Source: Notolepis coatsorum
Lineage: Eukaryota; Chordata; Actinopteri; Aulopiformes; Paralepididae
Assembly (NCBI GenBank): GCA_963971535.1
Contig: OZ020589.1
Location: 79,835,878-79,899,877, forward strand
Length of the DNA stretch: 64,000 nucleotides
Direction: 5' to 3'
A program made the translations under genes and the position numbers. Below the pieces are notes generated by a model, which ran no database searches, had not been told where the DNA came from, and saw only the letters and a list, made by a program, of their open reading frames with translations. Each line of letters starts with the position of its first letter. Position 1 is the first letter of the stretch. Below are positions 1 through 11,377 of the stretch, piece by piece.

Positions 1-36
1 TTAACCTTCTGTGTCGTGTGGCAGTGAAAGGGTTAA
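1..36. mobile_element. Module of the TTAA/CCCTTTCACT palindromic MITE family (cut by window start)
   Basis: TTAA at 1-4 and TTAA at 33-36 enclose a block ending GGCAGTGAAAGGG, the same block as the right end of the copies at 16529-16653 and 39148-39242. TTAA duplication plus CCCTTT termini suggests a piggyBac-type non-autonomous element. The other half lies outside the window. Confidence 0.55.
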
Positions 37-169
37 GGCCGGAGTTTAAGTCCATGAGTACTTTCTATAAAGAAAGTACTATATAAAGAAAGTACTAAAA
101 AATAAATACAATAACAAAAAGTATGCACAATCATCGCGGAGCTGACCAGATGGCGAATAGCCTTGACCT

Positions 170-389
170 CGCCATCATCATCTATGATCATCTCATCTGA
201 TCATTTCAATTTATATGATCATCTCATCAAATATGATTATCTCATATCATCCTCTCATCTCATCTGATCATCTCAATTTATATGATCATCTCATCTAATA
301 TGATCATCTTGTATCATTCTCTCATCTCATCTGATCATCACAATTTATATAATCATCTAATGATCTAATCTAATATGATAATCTAATCT
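170..389. repeat. Degenerate AT-rich tandem repeat (ATGATCATCTCATCTA-type), segment 1
   Basis: About 18-22-bp units built on TGATCATCTCATCTAATA with many variants. The same repeat resumes at 1586-1838 and 5434-5605, so one array was split by later insertions. Confidence 0.75.
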
Positions 390-397
390 AATATGAT

Positions 398-1585
398 TAG
401 GGATGCCCCGATCACGTTTTTTGCCACCGATACCGATCACCGATCGTCTACGAGTCATATCGGCCGATACACTGCCGATACCGATAGTTTTTGGTTTTCT
501 TATAGCAGCTGGCAGTATTATACTGTAGGTCTAACACAGGCATTTTCAAAGTCCTGTCTAAATGATCTAATCTAATCTTAAAAATTAAGTAAAGTGAATA
601 GTACTGGGTGTTGAGCATAACAGTATCTAAGTGAATTTACTTCTGACCATTATAGTCAAAGTATTTTCCTATGCACTGAAACTTATAAGATGTTCTCAGT
701 GTTAAGTTACAGCTATGAAACACGATAGCTAATTAGCCAACAGCTGCAAAAACGAATGATGTTATAAGACATTGATATCAGGAGCTATCTGTAGCTACTG
801 CTAGCCAGCTAGATAATGTTAGACAATGCCTCGTGTATTAAACAAAAGTGAATAGTTGACTGGGTCATTTTGTTTAAACAGTAACGTTAGCTAGGTAGCT
901 AACGTTAGCTCACGGAACAACGATAGCTAGTTAGCCAACACTAGCCAACTACTGCGAAAACTATTGCCGAAATGATGATATCAGACGTTGATATCAGGAG
1001 ATATCAGTAGCTAGCCAGCTAGATAACGTTAGATAATGCCTCATGTATTAAACTAAAGTGAATAGTTGACTGGGTAATTTAGTTTAAACAGTAACGTTAG
1101 CTAGGTAGCTAACGTTAGCTCACGGAACAACGATAGCTAGTTAGCCAACACTAGCCAACTACTGTGAAAACTATTGCCAAAATGATGATATCACTAGACG
1201 TTGATATCAGGAGCTATCAGTAGCTAGCCAGCTAGATAACGTTAGACAATGCCTCATGTATTAAACTAAAGTGAATAGTTGACTGGGTAATTTTGTTTAA
1301 ACAGTAACGTTAGCTAGTATCACTCGAGGTGCACTCGACTCTGCCGGAGCATTTGTTGACATGGGTCTGTGAGGGGGAGGGGGGGGCAAGGCGTGCAGCA
1401 GCAGCTGTGAGCAAGAGAGACAGCGAGTGAGAACTCCGCTGAGAATTGGATCATGTTTTCCGCGTGTGTCATCGATCGGTTTTCACGATCGGTGAAAATA
1501 AAGCATTATCGGAATTCACAGATCTCATATTTATACTGAATATCGGCCGATACCGATCGCTGGCCGATCGATCGGGGCATCCCTA
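398..1585. mobile_element. hAT-like MITE with TAGGGATGCCCCGATC ends
   Basis: Terminal inverted repeats TAGGGATGCCCCGATC (398) and GATCGGGGCATCCCTA (ending 1585) are perfect over 16 bp. They are followed inward by CCGATA/ATCGGC-rich sub-terminal sequence. Direct repeats AATATGAT (390-397 and 1586-1593) give an 8-bp target duplication, the hAT hallmark; the host array contains this word often, so the duplication alone is weak. No transposase frame. A second copy sits at 44768-45720. Confidence 0.85.
722..1317. repeat. Internal approx. 205-bp tandem repeat within the hAT-like MITE (about 3 units)
   Basis: Units start near 722, 920 and 1130 (CGATAGCTAGTTAGCC...) and each contains AACAGTAACGTTAGCTAGGT or most of it. 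Units 2 and 3 are closer to each other than to unit 1. The related element at 44768 carries about two inverted units, so unit number varies between copies. Confidence 0.8.
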
Positions 1586-1838
1586 AATATGATAATCTCG
1601 TATCATCCTCTCATCTCGTATGATCATCTCATCAACTCTCGTATAGTCACCTCATCTAATATCATGATCATCTCAATTTATATGATCATCTAATATAATA
1701 TGATAATCTCATCTAATATGATCATCTCATTTAATATGATCATCTCGTATCATCCTCTCATCTCGTATGGTCACCTCATCAAATAATGATCATCTAATCT
1801 AATATGATTATCTAACCTAATGTGATCATCTCATCTAA
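1586..1838. repeat. Degenerate AT-rich tandem repeat, segment 2
   Basis: Continuation of the ATGATCATCTCATCTAATA array after the hAT-like MITE; ends at the target duplication of the next element. Confidence 0.7.
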
Positions 1839-2205
1839 CCTGACTCCAGTGTTAATTTTGGCAGCTATTTTCATTTTAGTTTTAGTCTTAGTCATGTGTC
1901 AAGTGCTCCTTTTTTGTTTTCATCATATTTAGTCATCTTCATTTATTTTTCGTTTAGTCAGTTTTAGTCAACTAAATGTCTGAGCATTTTAGTCTTAGTC
2001 AGTTTTTGTCAAAATTTTGTCTTTTTTGTTTTAGTCTAGATTTAGTCGACGAAAACGGATGACATTTTTCTCTATTTTTTGTTAATGGAAAAAAACTTGT
2101 CAGAAGTCAGAAATAGTCAACATGGAAAATTGTCTGATTTAATTTGCGTATTTATTTTTTAAGTGGAATCTGAGTCGGCGGCACAAGTGATACACAGGAA
2201 GTATA

Positions 2206-2413
2206 GATGTTGGTGTAGACGGTCCAATGTATTGTTGCTCCTACAGTATATGTTGGTGTAGACATGGTCCAATGTATTGTTGCTCCTACAGTATATGTTG
2301 GTGTAGACATGGTCCAATGTATTGTTGCTCCTATAGTATATGTTGGTGTAGACATGGTCCAATGTATTGTTGCTCCTACAGTATATATGTTGGTGTATAC
2401 ATGGTCCAATGTA
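2206..2413. repeat. 45-bp minisatellite, about 4.5 units
   Basis: GGTCCAATGTATTGTTGCTC recurs at 2221, 2266, 2311 and 2356, an exact 45-bp period, with only a few substitutions. Because 45 is divisible by three it leaves long open frames on both strands that should not be read as genes. Confidence 0.93.
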
Positions 2414-2765
2414 TGCATCAAAGAGAGCATTACGGATGTGGTGACGTTGTTTCTGACCAGAGAGACGACGCTGAACTCTGTCTGTCTTCTGTCTGCTGTG
2501 TCTTTCCTTTCTCTCTGCCATGTCTGTCCTCACTCTGCTGTGTCTGTCCCCTCTCTCTGCTGTGTCTGTCCTTTCTGTCATGTCTGTCCTCTCTCTCTCT
2601 CTGCTGTGTTTGGCAGCGGTTTATTCTATAACAACAGGATACTGTAAACTAAGTAAACAGAACACACAGTACTACTAGTAGTAGTACACACTGATTGAAA
2701 TCTGCTTGCATAAAAACATTATATAAAATCACATTCTGAGGTCAGTGTTAAAGTGCCACATGGAA

Positions 2766-2976
2766 GAGGTCTGGTTAGTGGTTAGAGTTAGAGGTGGTCT
2801 AGGTCTGGTTAGGGTAACTTAGGGATAGTTAAGCATTCATTATAATTTATTATTATTATTTAGATAGATGGATGTAAAGGGCTAGACCAACTCTTAACCC
2901 CTATCCGGACCTAGACCACCTCTAAGTCACAACCCTAACATAGGGGTTAGAGTTAGAGGTGGTCTAGGTCTGGTTA
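2766..2976. repeat. Inverted plus direct repeat of a GGTTAGAGTTAGAGGTGGTC motif
   Basis: AGAGGTGGTCTAGGTCTGGTT occurs near 2,790 and again near 2,955, with an inverted copy (CCTAGACCACCTCT-like) around 2,905-2,925. Can fold as a hairpin. The TTAGGG-like words are not telomeric arrays. Confidence 0.6.
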
Positions 2977-3426
2977 TACTGATCCGATACCAGTGCATAC
3001 ATTAAAAAAAATATATATATATATATTATATAAATTATAAAACCTTTTTTTCCTTTTCTTTTTTACAGCTACTGTTTTATATATACTGTTTTTTAGTAAT
3101 AACTAGAAAGTAATGGTATTTATTCAACAACAGGTGATTGTATAGATTAGTATTAGTATCATTAATTGACAACTATGCTCAATGAGTTCACGGAAAGGTT
3201 GTTGGCACATTGGTTCCACACGGACGTTATATGTTGTTGCACTTGCTACCAGAAGCCTCTGTTTAGGTTAGCTACAGTACTGTAGTAGCAGAGGCTCTGT
3301 TTTGTGATTTTTTTATGCAAAATAAATATTCAACATTCTCTTTTGAGACTCCGCCTCAGACTCTTATCATTTGGCACTAAAAGCTATACATTGTCACCGG
3401 TATGGCTGTCCGCATTATGTCATTAA

Positions 3427-4351
3427 CACTTTCTATGCCGGCCGTGTTTTCCTTTTTACCCCCTTGAATACCGCCACCCACTTCAATGTTAGCGTTAAAA
3501 ACGCATAATCTATGTTTTAAATTATGGCTATGTGTCTAATCTGCCTGTCGCTTATCAATGACTTGTTTGCAGTCAACATTGTCGAAACGGATTGTTTTTT
3601 AATCGGTTTATATCCTTTTTATAGCATTTCGAAAAGCTATCGTTCTCCAGAAAATTTAAAAATAGAAAGATTCCCTCATAAACGGCATTTATTGGAATAT
3701 TCTCGAATACACTAGACACGTTGTCATTTGTCGGCCTATTTATGAATCGTTTTCAAATAAACGCTAGATTATCGATAGTATATGTGTACTTATGCACGCT
3801 ATAGAAGCGAGCTGAGAAATCGATTCTCTCATTTCCTCAACATCACACACACACACACCCACACACACACACATACGGGACACGCTGTTATCTCAGTGAA
3901 TACAGCTCTGATTATCCTAAAACTGGTAACATAGACTCCTTACCTTAGATCAGATGTTCTCCAAAAAGATTATTCCAATTCCTGATCGCCATTCCAAATA
4001 TCGATCGCGTTTATTGATTGATTATTGGCTGCTGTAAATATTCCACGCTGCTTTCCAACTCGCGATCACTTCCCTCATCATCAGATCCCTCGCCAGCATA
4101 ATGGAGCCAGTTGGCTCCCCCCACACAGATCCACCAGTCTAATCGAATGGCCTGCAGTTACACAGGGATAGACGATAGGGGGCGGTATTTCCCCATCTGA
4201 GCTCCTAGAGGGGCTGCTGTACCAACGGGAGATTCGGTTGATGAAATATGAATTCAGATCGCTAATAAAAAAATAAAATGACAATTCGCGTCGTCGGCAC
4301 TCAACGGGGGGCATGACAAGACGGCAATACGCATTGCTGGCACTCAAAGTG
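3427..4351. mobile_element. TTAA-flanked non-autonomous element (CACTTTnnnTGCC family), copy 1
   Basis: TTAA at 3423-3426 and 4352-4355 flank inverted ends CACTTTCTATGCCGG and CTGGCACTCAAAGTG. Length 925 bp, close to copies at 23277-24095 and 62281-63217. An internal stretch around 3,940-4,000 (TTCCAAT..CTGATCGCCATTCCA) matches copy 23277. The TTAA target suggests piggyBac-type mobilisation. Nested inside the 1847-4922 element. Confidence 0.7.
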
Positions 4352-4930
4352 TTAATTGCGTGCATGTGTAGGAGAGGTCGATCAGTTAGCCACGTTAGCG
4401 TGAGCTAGCAGTTAACGCGAGCTAGATGGAAAGACAAACAATGTAACGTTACTGGTGAAAAAGTGATTTACCTTGGAATACTCCTTTGCCAACTTGCTGT
4501 ACTTTGCTTGCAGGTCTGCAGCTGGATTATGAATAGTCACAACTTTAGCCAAGGTAACGTTAAGCTAAAACTAGCTTTTCAGATAGCTCTTCAGCTAATG
4601 CTAATAACAGAGCTCCCCGTCACACTGCTCTGTCGGGACGATGGCATAATAATAATGTGAATTATTCGAAAAGTTATAATTATTTTGTCTCGTCTTGTTT
4701 TAGTCAACAATATCAACATACATGAAGAGAAATTTCGTCCTGGTTTTTGTAAATTACATTTTTGTGTCCTCAGTTGTGGTCAACGATATTTAATTAACTA
4801 TTTAGTCACATTTAGCGCCACATGGTCTTCAATAACGTGACGTCACGTCTCGTTGTCGTCATGAAAAAACCTTCGTTGACGAACATATTTCGTCATCATT
4901 TTCGTTGACAAAATTAACACTGCCTGACTC

Positions 4931-5433
4931 TAGCCCTATTTTTTGAAAATCCGCCTGAAAGTACATGCCCAAGTAAATGGAAGATTGCTCCACTTCTACA
5001 AGGTCAATTAGCATGTTCTTGGTATCTAGGAACATCTACGGACCTCATGGAATGTATTCCCAGTGTCAGAAATATTGTGTATGTTACTATGCTTCAGTGA
5101 ATTGTGATGAAAAAGAGGAGAATATAAATCATAATTTTTCTTTGCATCTTAGATGGTGAATAACACCATGCTAACATTGAGGTAGGAGGAATTTCCTCGC
5201 GTTTTTCCGATAAAATTCAAATCGTTGAAAATAATAAAAAAAAAAAAAAAAACATCTGTAAACAAACGTAGTGCTGAAAATATACACTTTGACTGCTGTT
5301 TTGATAGGGTTAGGGTCTTTATACTTGGCTACATTTGAAAAAGAAACACAACATTAATTAATATGGTCTGTATTGATTGATTTATGAGAAAACAGCAGGG
5401 GGACCAATTGGGGGACCCTAGGGCTTAACAGGC
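4931..5433. other. Unassigned AT-rich intergenic stretch
   Basis: Lies between the 8-bp duplication of the hAT-like element and the resumption of the AT-rich array. Contains an A18 run near 5,233-5,252. Ends TAGCCCTA / TAGGGCTTA are weakly inverted, perhaps another insertion. No coding signal. Confidence 0.3.
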
Positions 5434-5605
5434 TAATGTGATCATCTAATCTAATATGATTATATCATTTTATATGATAATCTAATCTAATGTGATTATC
5501 TCATCTAATATGATCATCTCTTCTATTATGATAATCTACTCGTATATGATCATCTCATCTGATCATCTCATCAACTCTCATATGGTCATATCTAATATTA
5601 TCTGT
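5434..5605. repeat. Degenerate AT-rich tandem repeat, segment 3
   Basis: Same TGATCATCTAATCTAATATG-type units as segments 1 and 2. Confidence 0.7.
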
Positions 5606-6055
5606 TGGTCTGTTGAAGTTGGCAGTTGCTGTTTGGGGGCCATGATGGGCCATGTAATACATTCATAGTGTGTAATTCCATAGTACAAGTATTTATAGGC
5701 ATGTTAGACTTTCTTTTGGCAATGGGAGTGGGTTTCTTCACTGAGCACTTATCCTTATCATTGGGGTCCAAGTATCTTGTAAATATAATCTTGTCTCATC
5801 TCCTCTCAAGTGTTGGTGTTCCCCATCCCAAAACCACAGGGTGTGTTCTCTTCCTGCCTAGGTTATTTGACCCCCATTCCAAAGGTCAGAGGTCAGACAA
5901 TCCTAATTAAAAGGTACACACTGACCGCCGAAGGAGAGTGATGTGGTCCAAGTGAAGGAGTCACCTCACTCACATTCTTTACTTGTCACTGGGCAAGTCC
6001 TTGCAGAGGCAAAGGTGTACTGACTGTTGCGATGATTCCTAGACCATGCTACATG

Positions 6056-6258
<203 letters not shown>

Positions 6259-6456
6259 TTAATTGCTTTATGTGTATTGTGATGATCCATCAGCCACTCA
6301 TCGCTTGTCTTATCCTGCCTGAGGAAATGCAAAAGATCTAACAGATAGTAATTCACATGTTTAAAATGCTGGGAATAAAGAGGTGCTTCCTTCTTCAGTT
6401 TTTCCTCACACCCCAGTCTTCCTCATCTTTGTTCTTTGAGAGAAGCCTGCGTGTGC

Positions 6457-6614
6457 TTAACCCTTTACCCTTAAGTGTGTATGTGTTCGACAGGTCGCAT
6501 AAGAGCTCTGTCAAAACTGTCATGTATCCTACCGCATGTCCCTCCCTTGTACTTCACGCCAACCATTTGGCAGCTGTCTGCCACATGGCCCCCAAAAGAC
6601 ATTTATAGGGTTAA
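6457..6614. mobile_element. Possible TTAA-flanked MITE (CCCTTTA...TAGGG)
   Basis: TTAA at 6457-6460 and 6611-6614 enclose a 150-bp segment starting CCCTTTA and ending TATAGGG. The inverted match is only about seven bases, so chance is not excluded. The sequence from 6,260 to 7,120 outside it shows nothing recognisable. Confidence 0.3.
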
Positions 6615-7120
6615 ATGTATGCAGTAGCATACTTTACTTGTCTTTTAACAAAGGACAAAAAGAGTGGCAGGAAGTAACACAGTAAAAATATATCCCGGTG
6701 GTGTAGTTCAGGCTAATATGGAATACGGAAATGGTATCAGTGCCAAGCGTGCCTCTCAGCAGATAGGCACATTCTCTCTAAATACAGTCCCGTTGTGCAG
6801 CGCAGGCTTTGTGGAAGGCTCTGGTCTTAGTTGTCACATCCATGGACATTTTGGGATGTGTGGCGTAACACTGTGCTGTTTGGAGTCTAGTTACTACTGC
6901 CGTGCTCCTATGTTTTTACTGCAAGGTTCTGTCACAAAGTGGAAATGACTGCATATGGAGGTTGCAATAATGCATGGTAGCTAAAAGCCCCGCTCCAGAT
7001 AGCATTAGCATTACTGGTGTAGGTCAGTCATTTGGTTTCACCCATGAACATCAGTGATTAGAACTAGTGAATTGATCAATTGCCTGTTTGTATGTGTTAC
7101 ACAATATTGTCAGTTCCCTA

Positions 7121-7425
7121 TTAACACTTTAAAGTATAGGAATACATGGCAGTGTTTGCAGGGCTCAAACTATATTATATATCATAGCTATGGATATAAT
7201 ACTATTGCCCATTTGACATCGAGTATCTATCGTTCAATTTGTGAAAAAGAAAGATTTTTTTCATCCATTCCCGTATTATACCGTGGTGAATATGAGTATA
7301 GTTTTAGAGTAAACCTGTCTAATCCCAGAAAACGATGCTATGCAGCAATACTAGCATTTCCCTAAAAAACGCTTTCTCGCCTGTATCAACAATCAATCTG
7401 AAATCAACGCTATATTATTGGTTTG
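7121..7425. mobile_element. Possible truncated copy of the CACTTT TTAA-element family
   Basis: Starts TTAACACTTT at 7,121 like copies at 3427 and 62281. Shares a loosely similar AAATCAACGCTATATTAT segment near 7,397 with 3,755 and 23,488. No matching right end is seen. Confidence 0.35.
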
Positions 7426-7723
7426 GCCTCCATTGTAAGAGTGGCAGTCAAATATGGCACTTGTAACTGCGATGCCAAGTTGCTCATTTGCGTGAAACAT
7501 CAAGTGTTGATTCAGACAGGATTCAAATGACCAGAGGACATGCTAATTTAAAATGTTACCTGAGGTGTTACCTATTACAACATGCTGTAGGCTACCTTCC
7601 TTGGTGATGAATCAAGAACATCAATAGTTCTGATTGACTACCAATTGTGAGGCAGTGTAGGTCTAACAGGCAGGACTACATACAGTACATGGATGGAGCA
7701 GTAAATGACTGTAGTCTAGAAAG

Positions 7724-8385
7724 TGATTGATTGATTGATTGAAAACTTAACAGATGGGTAGAATGGGTACAATACAGTACAGCTCAATACAAACAACTGC
7801 TAAGAGGATGAATACCAGAAAAAGACTTTCGTCTTGTTTACATAAGGGTCCTCCATTTTTACAAGACTTTTTTGATTACATTGGATGCCATTTTGTCATA
7901 GGAAAGATTTGCCTCTAGGATGGAACCCAGGTAGGTAATATCATCTTTCCTTGTGACAATATTTTCACCCACTGTAACAGAGAAGCCGTTGGCCTTGCTG
8001 AGTTTGTTATTTGATCCAAAGAGAATGGATTCCATTTTACCCAGGTGTAATGATGATGAGTTTGTTATCAGCGAGCCAGGTGCAGATTCTACCGAGTTCA
8101 GAGCTGAGGGCTTTTTCAACCTGCAACTTGTGCCTGTCAGAGACCAGCAGGGCTGAGTCGTCCGCGAACAGGAACAAGTTGCAGTCACAAGCTGACGACA
8201 TGTCATTTGCATAAATTATGAACAGTAAAGGTCCTAATATGCTTCCTTGTGGAACACCACAGCTCACTGGGAGGGGGGGGACAGTGTACCGTTCACCTCC
8301 ACCATCTGTTCTCTCCCCTTCAGGTAGGATTGCATCCAGCTCACTGAATAACTATCAAAACTGTGATCGTTTTTTGTTGCTGTAC
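7724..8385 (-). mobile_element. L2/CR1-group LINE fragment, reverse orientation
   Basis: Read on the minus strand it ends in (CAAT)n (7724-7741 as GATT units). It carries reverse-transcriptase pieces: SWMQSYLKGREQMVEVNGTL, then SCGVPQGSILGPLLF, then the catalytic FADD in LFADDSALLVSD, then ALSSELGRICTWLADNKL. Frame breaks and an internal deletion after the TYLGSILEANLS region make it dead. It keeps the thumb-proximal segment that the longer copy at 20.6 kb lost. Confidence 0.85.
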
Positions 8386-9332
8386 CGTCAGTCAGCTTGT
8401 AGGACTAAGCTACTAAGCTTTGTTTATAGAGCAGATCCCTCAGGAGCAGGATTAGCTATACTCACTGAGCTCTGTCCCCCAAACGCTGGATTAGAGAGCT
8501 ACAAGATCCTCCCGGCTCCTACGTCCTTTTATGAGTGTGTGTGACTGTGTGTGTGTGTGTGGTCGGTAACAAGGAGCATCCATTCACAAATTCACCTTCT
8601 TTTCCACAGTGTGGAAAGGCTGTGAGTTTGGACGTACGTCAACTAAGATTTTTTTTTCCGATCGTTCATCACAGACATTTCTTTGAACGTTTTGATAACA
8701 GCCCTAATGAAATTTAATTAAATGTAGAATTACATGTTGACATTATCTCTTTGAGCCAAACTGTCACACAGTCTTGACTTTTAGATGAAAAATATGCTTT
8801 TTGGAATTATTCTTGACCTATATTCTAACTTCTACATACTTTTCGACCTCACTCCAATGTTCATGGAGTGAAGTAGAAGCGTTGTCAATGTAATCAAAGC
8901 TGTTGCAGCTACAGTATAAGATGCCACAACATTTCAGGTGTAGTTGTTATACTGTCAGACAACAGCTCTGTCAATCAACTTGAGGATTCAAAAGTCCTTT
9001 AATACCAAATATTTTGGTTTTCAGTGGTGTGTTGTTTACTTTTAGATGTTTTAAACATTCCTGGCCCTGAGGCTGTGTGGTTTAGCAGGGCTATAATGTG
9101 ATCAGGAGGCCTGGTGACTGACGGACATTCACCTGCTGGCATCCCCTCCGGCATCAGCTCCACATTCCTCAGCTCCAGCCTCAAACTGACGAGTCACACA
9201 GGGTTATTACGCCTCTGTCTCGCACTACCGTGCACACAGTGTGGAGTAAACTATTCCCCAGGGGGAAGTAGGCCTACAGCTGGTGTTGAATGGAGATCCA
9301 AGAAGGGTAGACTTTACCACTTACTACTTACT
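8386..9332. other. Unassigned intergenic stretch
   Basis: Holds short GT runs (8,540-8,562) and no recognisable coding or mobile sequence. Confidence 0.4.
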
Positions 9333-10357
9333 TTAAAGGGATAGTTAGGATTTTTGGACATTGCGTTGTATGAAATACTTGCCAGTAGTGTAGTGGATGT
9401 AGGGCGGCCGGGTAGCGCAGCGGACTAAGCGTCTGTCTACCACCGCAGAGACAGTGGGATCGAATCCAGCTGCGGTACCTCCGACTTGGTCGACCGTCCA
9501 CAGTCCATACTGACACAATTGGCAGTGTCAGCGGGTAGGAAAGCCGGTGGGGTGGGTCCTGGTCGTTGTAAACAGCGACTCCTACAGTTCGGTCGGGGCG
9601 CCTGCACAGCGAGGGAAGGATCTGGGGGAGGTAGTGTGACCCTTCCACACGTTACACTCCCCCAGTGAGAGTCCGCACTGCCAGGTGAAAAGAAGCGGTG
9701 GGCTGGCTACACATGTGTCGGAGGAAGCATGTGATAGTCTCCGCCCTCCCAGACCGACGGTAGGGGGTAGAGTGCGCAACGACCAGGAAGGGGATTGGGA
9801 ATTGACATAACGACTAACATTGGGATGGGAGAAAAACGGAAAAAAAAAAAAAAAAACTTAGTGTAGTGGATGTAAAGCTATTCGTTTACTTCTAGTCCTG
9901 TGGTTCTGGCTGGGTTCTGAGCAAGCCGGGAAGCTTTAGACAGGCAGCAAACGGCAGAAACGAGGTCACGAAACCAAAACGTTTTAATTCACACCACAGC
10001 GTGCAGGTAAAGGGTCACCCACCTCCAAAACAAAACCATTGTCCTCCTGCATTTTGAAACAACTGATAAGCCGCGATACCAGTGAAACGGCTCCAGCACA
10101 TAGTTATACAGCGGCTTTTACAGATTGCAGAATCCATAGTGGTGGAGGACAATGATTTTGTGTTAGAAATAGGTAACCCTTGCCTACGTGTTGTGGTGTG
10201 GATACAAATATTTTGATTTCAAGACCCTGTTTGCTTTTGGTTTGCCTGGAACCCGGCCAGAACTCTGACCACAGCACTCGGTAAGTAAATTGCTTTAAAT
10301 CCACTATACTATTGGCAAGTATTTCATACAACTTAATGTCCTTTCTAAATGTTTTAA
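9333..10357. mobile_element. Palindromic TTAA-flanked MITE (AGGGATAGTT type) split by a SINE
   Basis: The left part (9,333-9,401) contains TTGTATGAAATACTTGCCAG followed by TAGTGTAGTGGATGTA. The right part (about 10,295-10,345) contains the inverse, ATCCACTATACTATTGGCAA followed by GTATTTCATACAAC. TTAA lies at 9333-9336 and 10354-10357. The intervening 9402-9858 is a later SINE insertion. Confidence 0.65.
9402..9858 (+). mobile_element. tRNA-derived SINE, copy 1, with 16-bp target duplication
   Basis: Head GGGCGGCCGGGTAGCGCAGC has a polymerase III A-box-like GTAGCGCAGCGGA and, downstream, B-box-like GGGATCGAATCC. The body runs to GATGGGAGAAAAACGG and an A-rich tail. Flanks TAGTGTAGTGGATGTA at 9386-9401 and 9859-9874 are identical, showing LINE-mediated insertion. 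Other copies at 10829 (interrupted) and 17261. Confidence 0.9.
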
Positions 10358-10494
10358 ATCGTTTTTTTAGTCCATGCAAACAGGTTGGGTATGCTAGTGG
10401 CTAATTTACATGCTGTTCAGTCACATCTTTGATTGTTTACACCCCACTCACAGACCCCTCCCCTCTGGAACTCCCGCTCCCTGCCACTGTTATC

Positions 10495-10590
10495 AGAAAA
10501 TAATGTGAATCCCTACCCACTTTCAAAACCGCCCTCAAAGAGCACCTACAGGAGGCTGCAATTCGAAACTGGCCGTGGTAAATGTCCAAA
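10495..10590 (+). mobile_element. LINE ORF 3'-end fragment (same family as 20.6 kb copy)
   Basis: GAATCCCTACCCACTTTCAA and GCAATTCGAAACTGGCC match the extreme C-terminal coding end of the LINE near 21,866-21,937. Encodes SLPTFKTALKEHLQEAAIRN-like residues. Isolated fragment. Confidence 0.75.
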
Positions 10591-10596
10591 TGTGCA

Positions 10597-10815
10597 TATT
10601 TACACTGTGAATGGGTCTATTATTGAGATATTTAAAGAATATAATTATCTTTGCATCTGACTTGATGAGACATTTACATTGAAATGCCATGCAGATAACC
10701 TTGCAAGTAAACTGCCACAGAAGGTTGGCTTTTTGTACAGAACCAAAACCTATTTTCCTATGCTGAGCAGAAGGAGGGTGGTCTGTTTTGGATTATGGAG
10801 ATGTAGTTTATAGAC
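10597..10815 (+). mobile_element. Non-LTR reverse-transcriptase remnant (different LINE)
   Basis: Broken frames read approximately KEYNYLCI, LDETFTLKCHADNLASKL, KVGFLYRTKTYFPMLSRRR and DYGDVVYRHAA. The order Y-x-Y-L-G/C-x-x-L-D, then LASKL..KVGFLYR, then LDYGD-x-x-Y is the post-catalytic region common in fish non-LTR elements. Frameshifts and stops present. Confidence 0.6.
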
Positions 10816-10828
10816 ATGCTGCTACTTC

Positions 10829-11063
10829 CACGCTGGGTAGCGCAGTGGACTAAGCACTCGCCTACCACCGCAGAGACTCTGGGATCGTATCCAGCTGTCA
10901 GCGGTACCTCCGGCTTGGTCAGTTGTCCCTACTAACACAATTGGCAGTGTTAGTGGGTGGGAAGCCGGTCGGGTATGTGTCCTGGTCATTGTAAACTGCG
11001 ACTCCTACTGGTCGGTCGGGGCGCCTGGAGGGGATCTGGGGGAAATAGCGTGAACCTCTGCAC
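10829..11063 (+). mobile_element. tRNA-derived SINE, copy 2, 5' segment (interrupted)
   Basis: Begins near CGCTGGGTAGCGCAGTGGAC, includes CTCCTACTGGTCGGTCGGGG and breaks at CACGTT where a 1 kb TIR element starts. It resumes at 12086-12114 and again at 14297-14440, so two later insertions split it. Confidence 0.85.
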
Positions 11064-11158
11064 GTTCAGGGGCGGAGCTAGGGGGTGGCTACCTGGGCTC
11101 AAGCCCCGGATGTATTCTGAAAAGCCCCGAATCTATTTAAAAAAAAAAATAAAAAAAA

Positions 11159-11239
11159 TGATAAAGGTATAATGACGTTTCAAACGTTCTTTTAGAGCCA
11201 GTTGCTCTATGAGCTGAGCTACACTGAAACTTGTACTGA
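11159..11239 (-). repeat. 81-bp repeat, copy A (tRNA-like fragment, minus strand)
   Basis: Identical over 81 bp to 15263-15343. Read on the minus strand it contains TGTAGCTCAGCTCATAGAGC, an A-box-like tRNA motif, and a poor B-box-like GTTTGAAAC. I take it as part of a tRNA-derived SINE rather than a tRNA gene, since no cloverleaf closes. Confidence 0.6.
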
Positions 11240-11377
11240 TTTTTTTTTTTTTTTCTTTTTTTTTTTACAATTCATCATTGTTACATGAAAATATGTTTGC
11301 ACCAGATTTAGCAGAAGCTAATTTCCATCTGTGGTCTATCCAGCTGCTAACTGTATTTGAGTGAGTTAAGTCTTGGT

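Larger units (their letters stand above)
1847..4922. mobile_element. hAT-like non-autonomous element, 3.1 kb, with 8-bp target duplication
   Basis: Ends CAGTGTTAATTTTG (1847) and CAAAATTAACACTG (to 4922) are inverted repeats. Inside both ends are TTTAGTC/GTTGAC-rich sub-terminal repeats. The flanks CCTGACTC at 1839-1846 and 4923-4930 are identical, an 8-bp duplication as in the hAT superfamily. No transposase is readable. The interior carries a 45-bp minisatellite, an inverted repeat around 2,780-2,975 and a TTAA-flanked element (3427-4351), which account for much of its length. Confidence 0.8.

Noticed and set aside
2766..2976. Interstitial telomeric repeat
   Set aside because: GGTTAG words are irregular and part of an inverted repeat, not TTAGGG tandem units.
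9402..9480. Functional tRNA gene
   Set aside because: The A- and B-box-like motifs belong to a SINE head repeated at 10829 and 17261; no proper cloverleaf or terminator was seen.
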